Positions 28,301-36,200 of a DNA stretch of 64,000 bases are shown here, piece after piece. A program made the position numbers and the translations under genes. The DNA is from Thermoplasmata archaeon. GTDB taxonomy: Archaea > Thermoplasmatota > DTKX01 > VGTL01. Under the pieces are notes generated by a model. It was not told the DNA's origin, made no database searches, and saw only the letters and a list, made by a program, of their open reading frames with translations. How positions within the stretch are numbered: position 1 is the first letter of the stretch; each line of letters opens with the position of its first letter. The stretch lies in assembly GCA_038851035.1 (NCBI GenBank), contig JAWCLH010000008.1:29870-93869 (forward strand), written 5' to 3'.

Positions 28301-29010
28301 TGATTAAGGGAGCAGTCCGCAGCCTAACTCCAGAGGACATCAAGCTCAGCAAGAGCAGACTGGGTAAGGGGGAGCTCCTCACAGTGACGGTGACAATCAC
28401 CAACGCGGGCGACGCGGACATGAGGGGCGTGACAGTCACCCTGTATGCCAATGGAAACACTGTAGCGAGCAAGCCGATAACCTCGACCATTAAAAAGGAC
28501 AGGAGCGCACAGGTCGTGCTCGAGTGGACGCCCGAGAGCGCGGATGAATACACTCTCAAGATAGCAGCCAAGTACGGCATCGACGACCCGGTCGAGCTCA
28601 CCCTGAGCCAGAAGATTGTGGTGACGGAGGCAGGCGCGGGTATGGACATCGGCTCCATATTCCCTTGGCTGCTCATCGGTTTCCTGATAGCTGTCATAGT
28701 GGTCGTCGCGGCCGTTTTCTCAAGGCGGAGGGCGGCCCCCGCACCCCCGGCAGGTCTCAGGCCACCCCTGACCGAGCCCGGTGAGGAGGGAGCGGAGGAA
28801 GAGGGCGGTGAGGAAGAAGGTTTGGGCGAGGAGGGGCTGGGCGAGGAGGAGGAGAAGATGGAGGAAGAGCCCGTGCCGCCCCCTGAGGCCCCGCCCAAAA
28901 TCATGCGCATCAAATGCCCCAAGTGCACCGGGACCAAGGAAATCACCGACCAGACCAGACCTCTCGAGGTCACCTGCGATACCTGCGGCGCGAGGCTGAG
29001 GATAAAGTAG
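22333..29010 (+). CDS. Giant NEW3/CARDB-repeat surface protein with cytoplasmic zinc ribbon
   Basis: 2225 residues from ATG 22333, which opens a signal peptide (MKPRISKRSAALAALLMIASVLVVPTTVSA). About 18 tandem repeats of some 100 residues follow. Each begins with Y-x-hydrophobic-x-L, then a PG turn and a strand ending in I/V-K-N-T-G-N-x-x-D-T, then W-hydrophobic-x-F, and closes with V-x-V-P. This fits the NPCBM-associated NEW3 fold. A nineteenth, CARDB-like domain (SLTPEDIKLSKSRLG...) precedes one membrane helix (IFPWLLIGFLIAVIVVVAAVF). An acidic Glu/Gly linker leads to a zinc ribbon, MRIKCPKCTG...VTCDTCGARLRI. The ectodomain probably forms a long stalk; the ribbon would be inside the cell. 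N-x-S/T sequons are frequent. No enzymatic domain is visible. The protein may be an envelope scaffold or a sensor. Confidence 0.85.
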   Translation: MKPRISKRSAALAALLMIASVLVVPTTVSAGPVVAMSVANESTQTTTPGGSVTYNISISNTGDATALVNLSTSGTPTTWSSQLSSSQVSVSVGNTVTVYLTVGVCATAVADNVGVSIVVIGKYDSGGMEQTKQVSTTTKVSQIYNFGMSIDGAFNKDIAPGSSGTFTLNVSQVAQGNGLNYINLTPVGEQPDGLTISYSANPATLQPFSFSTVIVTVYVPPGTEAKQFPYTITGNSQGGGAAKTASIIVNVTQVWGVSLSATDPVRYLSPDSMTTFTINVNNTGNKADTFDIASVEFLSPAPGWTETHTSSVGPISPKSVAQATVQVYAPANASYPTSMQLRVNFVSETNASVTRNITLTAVVNKVNSTYVSATPFINTSDPGGTTGFTIEVKNSGNGQSTIDLTLPSFPAYLTPSLERSSMELGAGASAKVNMTVSVSKNAPVGDSNIVVRATVRDTVVSSNYTIIVRVNQVYNLSVFPSGSYSQHISPDSKATYGVMVKNTGNGNDTITMSVGTVPSGLTVYFDKYSLSLGPDETSVINATVEVARDTPAATHNIELKGTSSSGKTANTTIIAIIDQHYEVSITTTSAYNTTKPGSSANYTVAIRNLGSGNDTFSITAGGDSPSWVSFSNSSLPLSPGEGSNVTVTVAVPANAKKMNVTTTVTATSTSKSSVNASVSLVTIIDQTYGVQMWISPSSMDIRPGESGKYTVIIKNSGNAKDTFFVNMSQNPNNWASLDISSPFLTLSSDEYYSLNLTVSVPVDAAVTTVKSEVMATSQGDTSVYTKAGATTSVTAIYNFELIVNNANASGEPTDTVTFDVRIKNTGNTPDNYTLDLTGEKRSWASLASPSIRLDTGESRTVLINVTIPDNEKPANHTISLKVTSLGNTSKSQSVSLTVQVLPKHDLELSSGDFQTRKTGDPGMKVVFKINVTNKGPDPDTVDLTLSGARVDWASLSQDSVVLGSGASIMVNLTVSIPSNALPENVLFTVSGKLKSTANRTKSLELTVSVGQIYKIELSSLLSENETTPGGSVNYNVKIKNQGTGNDTVQLTALNYSTWVSFSKSSVTLGPESSEEVTVTVTVPSKPLPAMGDYNITIEGKSVGNDSVRSSLRLVLTIKQLYGVAISSNVSVSYVDPGASTSYELTIKNEGNGRDSFSLTKSGEHTDWVTFSSSSITLAGGASSSVIMTVAVPSNAIAQSFNITVNVKSQGNLAVQQNITVMTTINLLYGLELTASDTYKELTSVASAYFNMTIRNTGNSIDTFDFEAIGARLDWVSFNTSSVILGPGNSTIVKVTVTPPWATPYDKLSGTYTNVIKVTSRGYSFATANVTLTTKIDIRYGLETTWDAIQKTTGPGGRVTFNVTIKNTGNNQDTFSLSALTFTTWVTFDNDNISIIPASLSTVMMTVNVPAGQANQDYIITVEVKSRGNDTLKRSQDIKVTVSERFGVGLSSEDTSKDCGQGDSVVYTIRVKNTGNVLEDIDLKVVEGNYKEWAQLSVFSVQLRESEDREVAVTVRVPSGQAAGAYDVTIKAEVRGHTDFSAQIVLSTSVFYGVELTTKEAKKKGKANEIVTFNVTVKNRGSGNDTFDLSILDPYSSWLVGFDYDLFELGKDKSRLVQVSIRIDKDALMQDYIISLKAMSDGDITKTAVLTLTITVERTPALKLESADTEETVRPGQSVAYTFRLTNDGNGQDTFKLKVQEGDYITWASVSKETTILAVDQYEELTFTVSVPGDAPAGLYNHTLKVWSADNENVFLTLTFRTKVDAVYNFQLSAEEPLLEGKPGEELVYTVKVENIGNAPDTYDIQVKDLPSGWGSTLSSSSVTLNSKSKLTLTFVVWITTNYEKARANSYYFSLRFISRGNDTVEKTLALTAVVQQVYGIELTLDPGSTEKTIDPYGDDQDFTIIVKNTGNGEDTVTFKVTRYPARWSSSYFTFSPTAITVQPGNTTTRQVSVRLSASSIETDRGSYDFDVAAISKDGTQSLAVRVPVKVIKGAVRSLTPEDIKLSKSRLGKGELLTVTVTITNAGDADMRGVTVTLYANGNTVASKPITSTIKKDRSAQVVLEWTPESADEYTLKIAAKYGIDDPVELTLSQKIVVTEAGAGMDIGSIFPWLLIGFLIAVIVVVAAVFSRRRAAPAPPAGLRPPLTEPGEEGAEEEGGEEEGLGEEGLGEEEEKMEEEPVPPPEAPPKIMRIKCPKCTGTKEITDQTRPLEVTCDTCGARLRIK

Positions 29011-29104
29011 AGGGGTCGAGGGCAGGCGATATGGAGGGCTAAGCCCTCCCCCCACCCAAACCTTATCTCTTCCAACGAGAATTCAGCCCTCGGAGGGGGA
29101 GGGG

Positions 29105-31045
29105 TTGGACTATCAAATCCTGGCGGAGGCCTACTCGAAAATAGAGGCGACCACCAAAAGACTGGACATGACTGCCCTTCTCGTGGAACTGTTCCGGGCA
29201 TCCCCGCCAGAGGTGCTACGGAAGGTGGTGTACCTCACACAGGGCAAGCTCTACCCGGACTTTATTGGCGTGGAGCTCGGCGTTGCGGACAAGCTTGCAA
29301 TCAAGGCCCTCGCCTTCGTCACAGGTCTTACCGAGGACGAAATCACCGCCCGGTGGATGAGGGAGGGGGACTTGGGACTAGTGGCGGAAGGCACCATTGG
29401 GGCAAAGAAGCAGCGGACTCTTTTCTCTCAACCCCTGACGGTCGAGAGAGTCTATGCCTCATTTGAGGCGATTGCAAGAGCGACTGGCCCCGGGGCACAG
29501 GAGCTCAAAGTGAAATTGATGGGCGACATCCTCCACGACGCCTCTCCACTAGAGGCCAAGTTCATCGTGAGAACGCTGGTCGGCAAGTTGCGCCTGGGTG
29601 TGGCGGACATGACCATTCTCGACGCCCTATCGCAGGCCTTTGCCCCCGTGGAGGGCGCGGAGCCGCCTACCGCGGGTGGGGCTCCCGAGCCGACTGCCGT
29701 AAAAGTCTCGACAGGGGCCTCGCAGAATTCCGGGCACGGCACCGACGAAGGTGTGGGCCTCGAAGCTGGGGAGGGGACGGAGGGCACGATGGGTGAGGAG
29801 GCCGAGGTTGCGGCCCGAAGGAAGGTCAACAGGGCGATGGTGGAGCATGCCTACAACCTCTGCTCTGACCTCGGAGAGGTCGCCGAGAGGCTGGCGGCGA
29901 GGGGGCTGGAGGGGCTGAGGGAGATAAGGCTTGAGGTCGGGAGGCCGGTCAGGCCAATGCTGGCTGAAAGGCTCTCATCGCTTCAAGAGACACTTGAGAA
30001 GCTTGGTGGAAAGGCGAGCCTAGAGTACAAGTACGATGGGATGAGAATTCAGGCTCATATCAAAATAGGAAGGGATGTGAGGCTATTCTCGCGCCAGCTG
30101 GAGAACGTGACTGGGCAGTTTCCGGATGTCACGGCGGCCATACTTGAAGCCTTCAATAGCCGCGATTTTGAGGAGGCAATCGTGGATGGGGAATGCGTGC
30201 CGGTGAATATAGAGACAGGCGAGATGCTCCCCTTTCAAGAGGTCTCGCACCGGCGCGGGCGGAAGTATGGGCTAGAGTCCGCGGTCGAGGAATATCCTGT
30301 AGTGTACATCCTCTTCGACTGCCTGCAGTGCGACGGCATAGAGCTTATATCGCTCCCCTATCCGGAGAGGCGTAAAAAGCTCCAAAGCATCTTCCGCACT
30401 ACAGAGAGGGTTCGCATCTCAGAAGCCCTGCTCACCTCCGACCTCGGCGCCGCCGAGGCATTCTTCCAAGGGGCAATAGAGAGCGGGTGCGAGGGAATCA
30501 TAGCAAAATCGGTAAGGGAGGACTCCACTTATCGCGCGGGGGCCAGAGGGTGGCAGTGGATAAAGTACAAGAGGGACTACAAGGCAGAGATGGAGGACAC
30601 CGTTGACCTCGTTCCCGTTGGCGCATTTGCGGGCCATGGGAAGCGCAGGGGCAGGTACGGCGCCCTCCTCATGGCTGCATACAATCGGGACCTAGACCGT
30701 TTTGAGACCGTCTGCAAACTCGGCACCGGCTTCTCCGACGAGTTCCTCGAGGAGATGACCCGGACACTAGGCGCGCTCAGATGCCCCAATAAGCACCCTA
30801 GGGTCGAGTCCACGATGAAGGCCGACTACTGGCTTGTCCCCTCCGTGGTCTACGAGGTTCTGGGTGCGGAAATCACCCTAAGCCCCGTCCACACCGCCGG
30901 TTTAGACAAAATTCGCAAAGGGGCGGGCTTGGCCATACGATTTCCGCGGCTGAAGCAGCCTCGTCCCGACAAGGGGCCGGAGGACGCGACGACCGTGCAG
31001 GAGCTCATCGAGATGTACGAGAGGCAGCTGAAGAGGCTGGAGTGA
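29105..31045 (+). CDS. lig: ATP-dependent DNA ligase
   Basis: 646 residues from TTG 29105, preceded by GGAGGGGGAGGGG. The enzyme seals nicks at Okazaki fragments and in repair. The N-terminal DNA-binding domain includes KLYPDFIGVELGVADK and RTLVGKLRLGVADMTILDAL. The adenylation motif is EYKYDGMRIQAH, with the nucleophilic Lys near residue 309. Motifs RQLENVTGQFPD, EAIVDGECV, EGIIAKS and WIKYKRDY complete the nucleotidyltransferase core, and the OB domain follows. It is longer than the usual 560 or so residues because of a low-complexity Gly/Glu/Ala/Thr insert of about 55 residues in the DNA-binding domain (about 29655-29815). It sits between surface-protein genes and is convergent with the Rli1 gene. 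Confidence 0.96.
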   Translation: MDYQILAEAYSKIEATTKRLDMTALLVELFRASPPEVLRKVVYLTQGKLYPDFIGVELGVADKLAIKALAFVTGLTEDEITARWMREGDLGLVAEGTIGAKKQRTLFSQPLTVERVYASFEAIARATGPGAQELKVKLMGDILHDASPLEAKFIVRTLVGKLRLGVADMTILDALSQAFAPVEGAEPPTAGGAPEPTAVKVSTGASQNSGHGTDEGVGLEAGEGTEGTMGEEAEVAARRKVNRAMVEHAYNLCSDLGEVAERLAARGLEGLREIRLEVGRPVRPMLAERLSSLQETLEKLGGKASLEYKYDGMRIQAHIKIGRDVRLFSRQLENVTGQFPDVTAAILEAFNSRDFEEAIVDGECVPVNIETGEMLPFQEVSHRRGRKYGLESAVEEYPVVYILFDCLQCDGIELISLPYPERRKKLQSIFRTTERVRISEALLTSDLGAAEAFFQGAIESGCEGIIAKSVREDSTYRAGARGWQWIKYKRDYKAEMEDTVDLVPVGAFAGHGKRRGRYGALLMAAYNRDLDRFETVCKLGTGFSDEFLEEMTRTLGALRCPNKHPRVESTMKADYWLVPSVVYEVLGAEITLSPVHTAGLDKIRKGAGLAIRFPRLKQPRPDKGPEDATTVQELIEMYERQLKRLE

Positions 31046-31077
31046 GCAGAGGACCGCTCACTGAGCCACCCCTTCAG

Positions 31078-32856
31078 CTACTCCTGATAATAGTATTCTC
31101 CCCTCTCCTTCTGCTCCCTGTCGAGACGCGAATCGGGTTTGTTGATTCTGGGACGCTTCGTCTCGGCGTCCCTGCGGAAGGTGATTCCAACGCTCTTTAA
31201 AAAGCGGTTCATCCCAGTGCGCATGTCAAATGGGCCCGCGCCGCGCCCCTCCACGCCGGGAATGCCCTCAAAGACCATTATCGAGTCGCTTACTAGGTCG
31301 AGGAAGTATATGTCGTGGTCCACGATGAATGCGGACTTCCCCGACTTCTCCATCACGCGCCTTATCGCACTCGCGACCTCCATGCGCTGGTTTGAGTCGA
31401 GATAGGCCGAGGGCTCGTCAATGAGGAAGAGTTCTGCGTCCCTCGCCCCCAGACAACTCCCTATCGCGACCCTCTGGAGCTCGCCCCCCGAGAGTTCTTG
31501 GATCTGCTTTTCCCAGATAGAGCGAAGGCCGAGGGGTTCAATGACCTCAGTTTTGAAGAAGAGATCCTCGGCGGTCTCATGGAGGGCAAAGCACAAGTAC
31601 TCCCCCACCGTGCCCTCGAACTCGATTCTGACGTACTGCGGTTTGTAGCTAACCCTGCGTTTTAGCTCGACCGACCCTTCCGTTGGGCTGAGCTCTCCCG
31701 CAAGCATTCTCACGAATGTGGTCTTTCCCGTGGCGTTGGGACCAACGACACCGACGACCTCCCCCTCCCGAATTCTGCCGGGTTCCGTCCTCAAAGAGAA
31801 GCCGTCGTATTTTTTGTACAGGGCGGGGAACTCGAGAATTACCTTGCCTCCCCACCCACCCCGCGGCGCCTTTGCCTCGAACCGAATCGGCCTCTCTCTG
31901 AACCTGATGTTCTCCTCTCTCATGTAGCCATCGAGATAGGTGTTGATGCCGCTGCGAACAGAGCGCGGCTGGCCGACGACTCCGTAGGCCCCCTCGCTCC
32001 CGTACATGAGATATACGCTGTCGGCGAGGAAATCGAGCGCCGCGAGGTCGTGCTCGACCACGACCACGCGCTTTGATGATGCGAGGGATCTGATTATGCG
32101 AGCGACCCTCAACCTCTGATGGATATCTAGATAGGATGAGGGCTCGTCGAAGAAATAGACATCCGCGGGTTTCAGAATTGTCGCGGCAATTGCGACCCTC
32201 TGGAGCTCTCCCCCCGAGAGTTCGCTAAGTCGGCGGTCAAGACAGCTCTCCAACTCAAGCCCACTCGCCAGATTCTTGAGTTTTCCCTCCGGGTCAACGC
32301 GGGTGAGCAGCTCCCCGACTTTACCACTCTCCACCCGGGGCAGTTTGTCTACATACTGAGGCTTGAGTGAAGTGATGAGCTTTTTCTCTTTTATTTTAAT
32401 GAAGTAGTCCTTGAGTTCCGTCCCCGAGAACCTCTCAATAACCGCGTCCCACCCCGGAGGGTTCCGGAAATCCCCTAGATTCGGCACGAGCTGGCCGCTG
32501 AGGATGCTGAGGATGGTGGTCTTTCCTATACCATTGGGCCCGAGAAGGCCGATGGTCTCCCCCGCTCTCGGGGTGGGGAGCTTAAAGAGGCGGAAAGAGT
32601 TCTCACCGTACTGGTGTATGAGTTCCCGCTTCAGTTCCGACGGAAGGCCGATTATTTTAATTGCTTCAAATGGGCATTTGTGAACGCAGATTCCACACCC
32701 TACGCAAAGCTCTTCGGAGATTGATGGCTTTCCCTTTTCGTCCGGGACAACGACCTTCTCGCCGCTCCGGACACGGGGGCAGAACCTTACGCACTCGTAA
32801 TTGCATTTCTTGGGTTGGCATCGGTCCCGAAGGACAACTGCTATCCTCAGCGCCAT
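31078..32856 (-). CDS. rli1: ABCE1/Rli1 ribosome recycling ATPase
   Basis: 592 residues, full length. It splits ribosomes after termination. The N-terminus holds two [4Fe-4S] clusters: CQPKKCNYECVRFCP and CVGCGICVHKCP. Two ABC domains follow: Walker A LGPNGIGKTT and signature LSGGELQRVAIA with Walker B VYFFDEPSSYLD in the first; VGPNATGKTT, LSGGELQRVAIG and LFLIDEPSAYLD in the second. The NifU-like gene ends one base before this start (TAA G ATG on the minus strand), so the two are translationally coupled. That pairing makes sense because Rli1 needs assembled clusters. Confidence 0.97.
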   Translation of the reverse strand: MALRIAVVLRDRCQPKKCNYECVRFCPRVRSGEKVVVPDEKGKPSISEELCVGCGICVHKCPFEAIKIIGLPSELKRELIHQYGENSFRLFKLPTPRAGETIGLLGPNGIGKTTILSILSGQLVPNLGDFRNPPGWDAVIERFSGTELKDYFIKIKEKKLITSLKPQYVDKLPRVESGKVGELLTRVDPEGKLKNLASGLELESCLDRRLSELSGGELQRVAIAATILKPADVYFFDEPSSYLDIHQRLRVARIIRSLASSKRVVVVEHDLAALDFLADSVYLMYGSEGAYGVVGQPRSVRSGINTYLDGYMREENIRFRERPIRFEAKAPRGGWGGKVILEFPALYKKYDGFSLRTEPGRIREGEVVGVVGPNATGKTTFVRMLAGELSPTEGSVELKRRVSYKPQYVRIEFEGTVGEYLCFALHETAEDLFFKTEVIEPLGLRSIWEKQIQELSGGELQRVAIGSCLGARDAELFLIDEPSAYLDSNQRMEVASAIRRVMEKSGKSAFIVDHDIYFLDLVSDSIMVFEGIPGVEGRGAGPFDMRTGMNRFLKSVGITFRRDAETKRPRINKPDSRLDREQKERGEYYYQE

Positions 32857-32857
32857 C

Positions 32858-33109
32858 TTACTCCATCACGGGCACTACCCTCTTGACCCCAGAGACCTCG
32901 CTTTTGAGGAGCCTCTCTACGAACATCGTGAGCGTCATCTGGGACATCGGGCAGCCGGCGCAGGCACCCTGCAACCTCACCCTGACCTCACCGCTCACCT
33001 CGTCCACGGAAACGATCTCGATGCCGCCTCCATCCCGTTCCAGACCCGGGCGCACCTTCGTCTCAATCACCTTTTCAACTCTTGCCCGCAACCCCTGCTG
33101 CTCGGCCAT
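32858..33109 (-). CDS. NifU C-terminal-domain iron-sulfur scaffold protein
   Basis: 83 residues, the size of a stand-alone NifU C-terminal domain. RPGLERDGGGIEIVSVDE and the metal-binding LQGACAGCPMSQMTL, with a CxxC pair, are the signatures. It assembles and hands over [4Fe-4S] clusters. It is the first gene of a two-gene operon with Rli1, itself a double-cluster protein. A TATA-like stretch (33145-33160, minus strand) lies about 40 bases before the start. Confidence 0.92.
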   Translation of the reverse strand: MAEQQGLRARVEKVIETKVRPGLERDGGGIEIVSVDEVSGEVRVRLQGACAGCPMSQMTLTMFVERLLKSEVSGVKRVVPVME

Positions 33110-33240
33110 TCCTCACCTCTCCTGCGGTGGTGGATGGGCGGGGCATTTAAATAATTTTTGATTCCACCCCACAACAGAGAGTGCTGCATTGGGGACAGCT
33201 ATTTAACCAGCAAGCTCTATTTTGCTAAAGGTGTGAGCTG

Positions 33241-36200
33241 ATGAGTGGAAACACGATGAGGACAATCCTCGCCCTTCCGGTTTCGATAATGTTCATTATC
33301 CCGGGAGCAGCGCTTCTACTTCCATTCCCGGAGAGCGAGCAAGGTACCAGCCGAGGGGCCGAGGACTGGCTCCAGTTCCAGTACGACATAAGCAGAACAG
33401 GGGCCTCGCCCTCCTCTCCCCCTCTCGTGAATACGACGATATGGGCCTTCCAGACAGAGGGCCCGGTCCGCTCGTCGCCGGTGGTTGTGGGAGACGCCGT
33501 TTACATTGGTAGCGAGGACGGTTGCCTCTACGCGCTGAACAGGTCTACGGGCGCCCTCCTGTGGAAAGCTCGCACCGGAGGACCAATTCTATCATCCCCC
33601 GCGGTCGCCTCTGGGAATATATACGTCGGCTCGGACGACGGGGGTCTCCACGCGTTCAACCTCACCACAGGCACCCAGCTATTCAACTGGTCTGCGGGCT
33701 CGCCAATTCGGTGCCCGGTCCTCGCCTTTTCCGACAGAATCGTTTTCGGGGCAGAGAATGGGAATGTGACATCATTGGACCTCACTGGGGGTCACCTCTG
33801 GACGCAGAACTCGGAGGCCCCCGTGAGAGCCGCACCGGCTTCGGATGGAATTCGTGTTTTCGTGGCTTCGGGCAGCCGTCTCAGAGCTTTTCTTTTCACC
33901 AATGGCAACAGCGTGTGGCCAGTGCCCTTCTCAATCGGCCACAACCTATCCGGACTGTGCGTGGGCGGGGGAAGGGTCTACGTAGGCACAGGCAATGGCT
34001 CGATTTATGCCCTGAACCCCTCAAGCGCCGGTCCATTATGGAGCCTCCAGCTTGACGGAGATGTGACCGCCACACCGGCCTACGCCAACGGCTCCATTTT
34101 CATCGGGACCGGGAACGGGACACTGTACAGGCTCAACGCAACCACTGGTGGCGAGGAGTGGAAACGTCAGCTTGACTCCCCTGTGACCTTCCCCGCGGCC
34201 CTCGCCGGAGAGCTCGTGCTACTCGGGACCTCACAGGAGCTGAGAGCCTTATTGACCAACGGCAGTGAGGCCTGGAGCCTCCCGCTTTTAAGCAATGCTA
34301 GCTCGCCGGTCGCAATCTCACGCTCAAGGGCCTACATCGGCACACAGGACGGTCGGGTAGTAGCCGTGGGCCAGCGGCCCACCGCTATAATTACCTCCGC
34401 CCACCCTGTCTCCACGACCCAGGGAAGCGCCCTTGTGTTCAACGGGACCTCTCCGGACTGTATCCCGGTCGCTTATGAGTGGCGCTCTAACCTTGATGGA
34501 CTCCTCTCCACAAAATCAGATTTTCAAATCTCCACACTATCCTTAGGAACGCACCTGATAAGTTTTAAAGTACAGGATGAAAACTGGACTTGGTCGGCAC
34601 CCGCCCAAGTAGTGATTGAGGTTCTGCCGTCTCTCGAGTGGCCGCTGTTCCACAAAGACACGAGCCACAGGGGGACCGGGCAGGAGGAGGCGCCACTCAC
34701 GAACACGGTCGCTTGGAGGACGGCGGTGGGAGGCAGGGTTTACTCCTCGCCATCAATCTACGGCGGTGCGGTCTTCATAGGGTCCCGACTCGCGGAGGGC
34801 TCGCCGGGGAGATTAACGAGCCTGGAGCTCGCCACGGGAGCGGTTAAATGGTCATTCAACAGCAGTGGCATGATCGACGCCACCCCCGCGTGCGCAGATG
34901 GAATGGTATTCGTGGCGGACGACGCCGGGAATGTCATTGCGTTCGACGCCGACCCTTCAGACGGGGTGGACGAGGGAGAAGTTGACGTCGGGGCCGGAAG
35001 GTGGGATGCGATTTGGTCCTACAGGAACAATAGCCTGCGCTCCGTGCAGGCCAGCCCCCTCGTCGTGGCCGGGAAGGTTATAGTGGCCTCTAAATGGGAG
35101 CCACATATATTCTGTTTGGACGAATGGACGGGGAGGCCGATATGGGTCTATTCGGTGCCCGGCGACCCGAACGTCTCTGAGATTTGGTCCTCACCTGCTG
35201 TCGAGGGCGGGCTTGTGCTCGTGGGCTCGAAGAACAACCATCTATACGCCCTCGACCTCTCTACTGGAGAGGAGGTATGGAACTTCACCGCGAAGGGGAG
35301 CATATACAGCTCGCCCTGTATCTACAACGAAACCGTATACTTTGGCAGCTCGGACTGGAAGCTCTATGCCATAAGCCTGAGAAACGGCACAAAGAAATGG
35401 GAGTACACAACCGGTGATGAGATCACAGCCACACCTACCATATACAATGGCAAGGTTTTCTTCGGCTCGTTCGACAACTCCTTCCGCGCTCTCGACGCCG
35501 AGACCGGCCAATTCATATGGGATTATCAGACCGGAGGAATAATACACTCGTCTGCAGCTGCCGGCGGCGGAATGGTTTTCTTCGCTTCCTATGACGGGAA
35601 AATATATGCCCTGAACGCCACCAATGGGAAGCTTGTATGGAGCTACGACGCAGGAGCCCAGAACCTCAGGTCCTCCCCGGCCCTTGTGAATGACCGGTTA
35701 TATATAGCCACTGAGACCGGGGAGGTCATTGCCTTCGGCAAGGCCCCTGACCTCTCTGTGTCCGCAGCCAACATCAACTTTTCATCATCGCAACCACGGG
35801 TGGGCGAGGAGGTGAGGGTCACGGCAATGGTGGAGAACATCGGAACGCTGGATGCCGAGGCTGAAGCCATGATTTTCAATGGTCTTCCGGAGGAGGGCAC
35901 GCTCCTATCCTCTACCCACATTTCGGTTCCGGCAGGGAGGTCGGTAGAGATTTCCGCCAACTGGTCCGTGGAGCCGGGATACAATATAATAGTTGTGAAT
36001 GTCACAAACACAGTTCCGTACGAGGCCAATAGAAATAATAATCAGGCCTACAAACCCTACACGCCACCACCACAGCTAGGCTGGACGATGTTCAAATGCG
36101 ACCCACAGAGGAGCTCGGCACGTCCCAACCTCTCGACCCCCAACTCCAATGAACTCGATTGGTATTTCGATACGCACCGTGAGGCAATCGCCTCGCCTGT

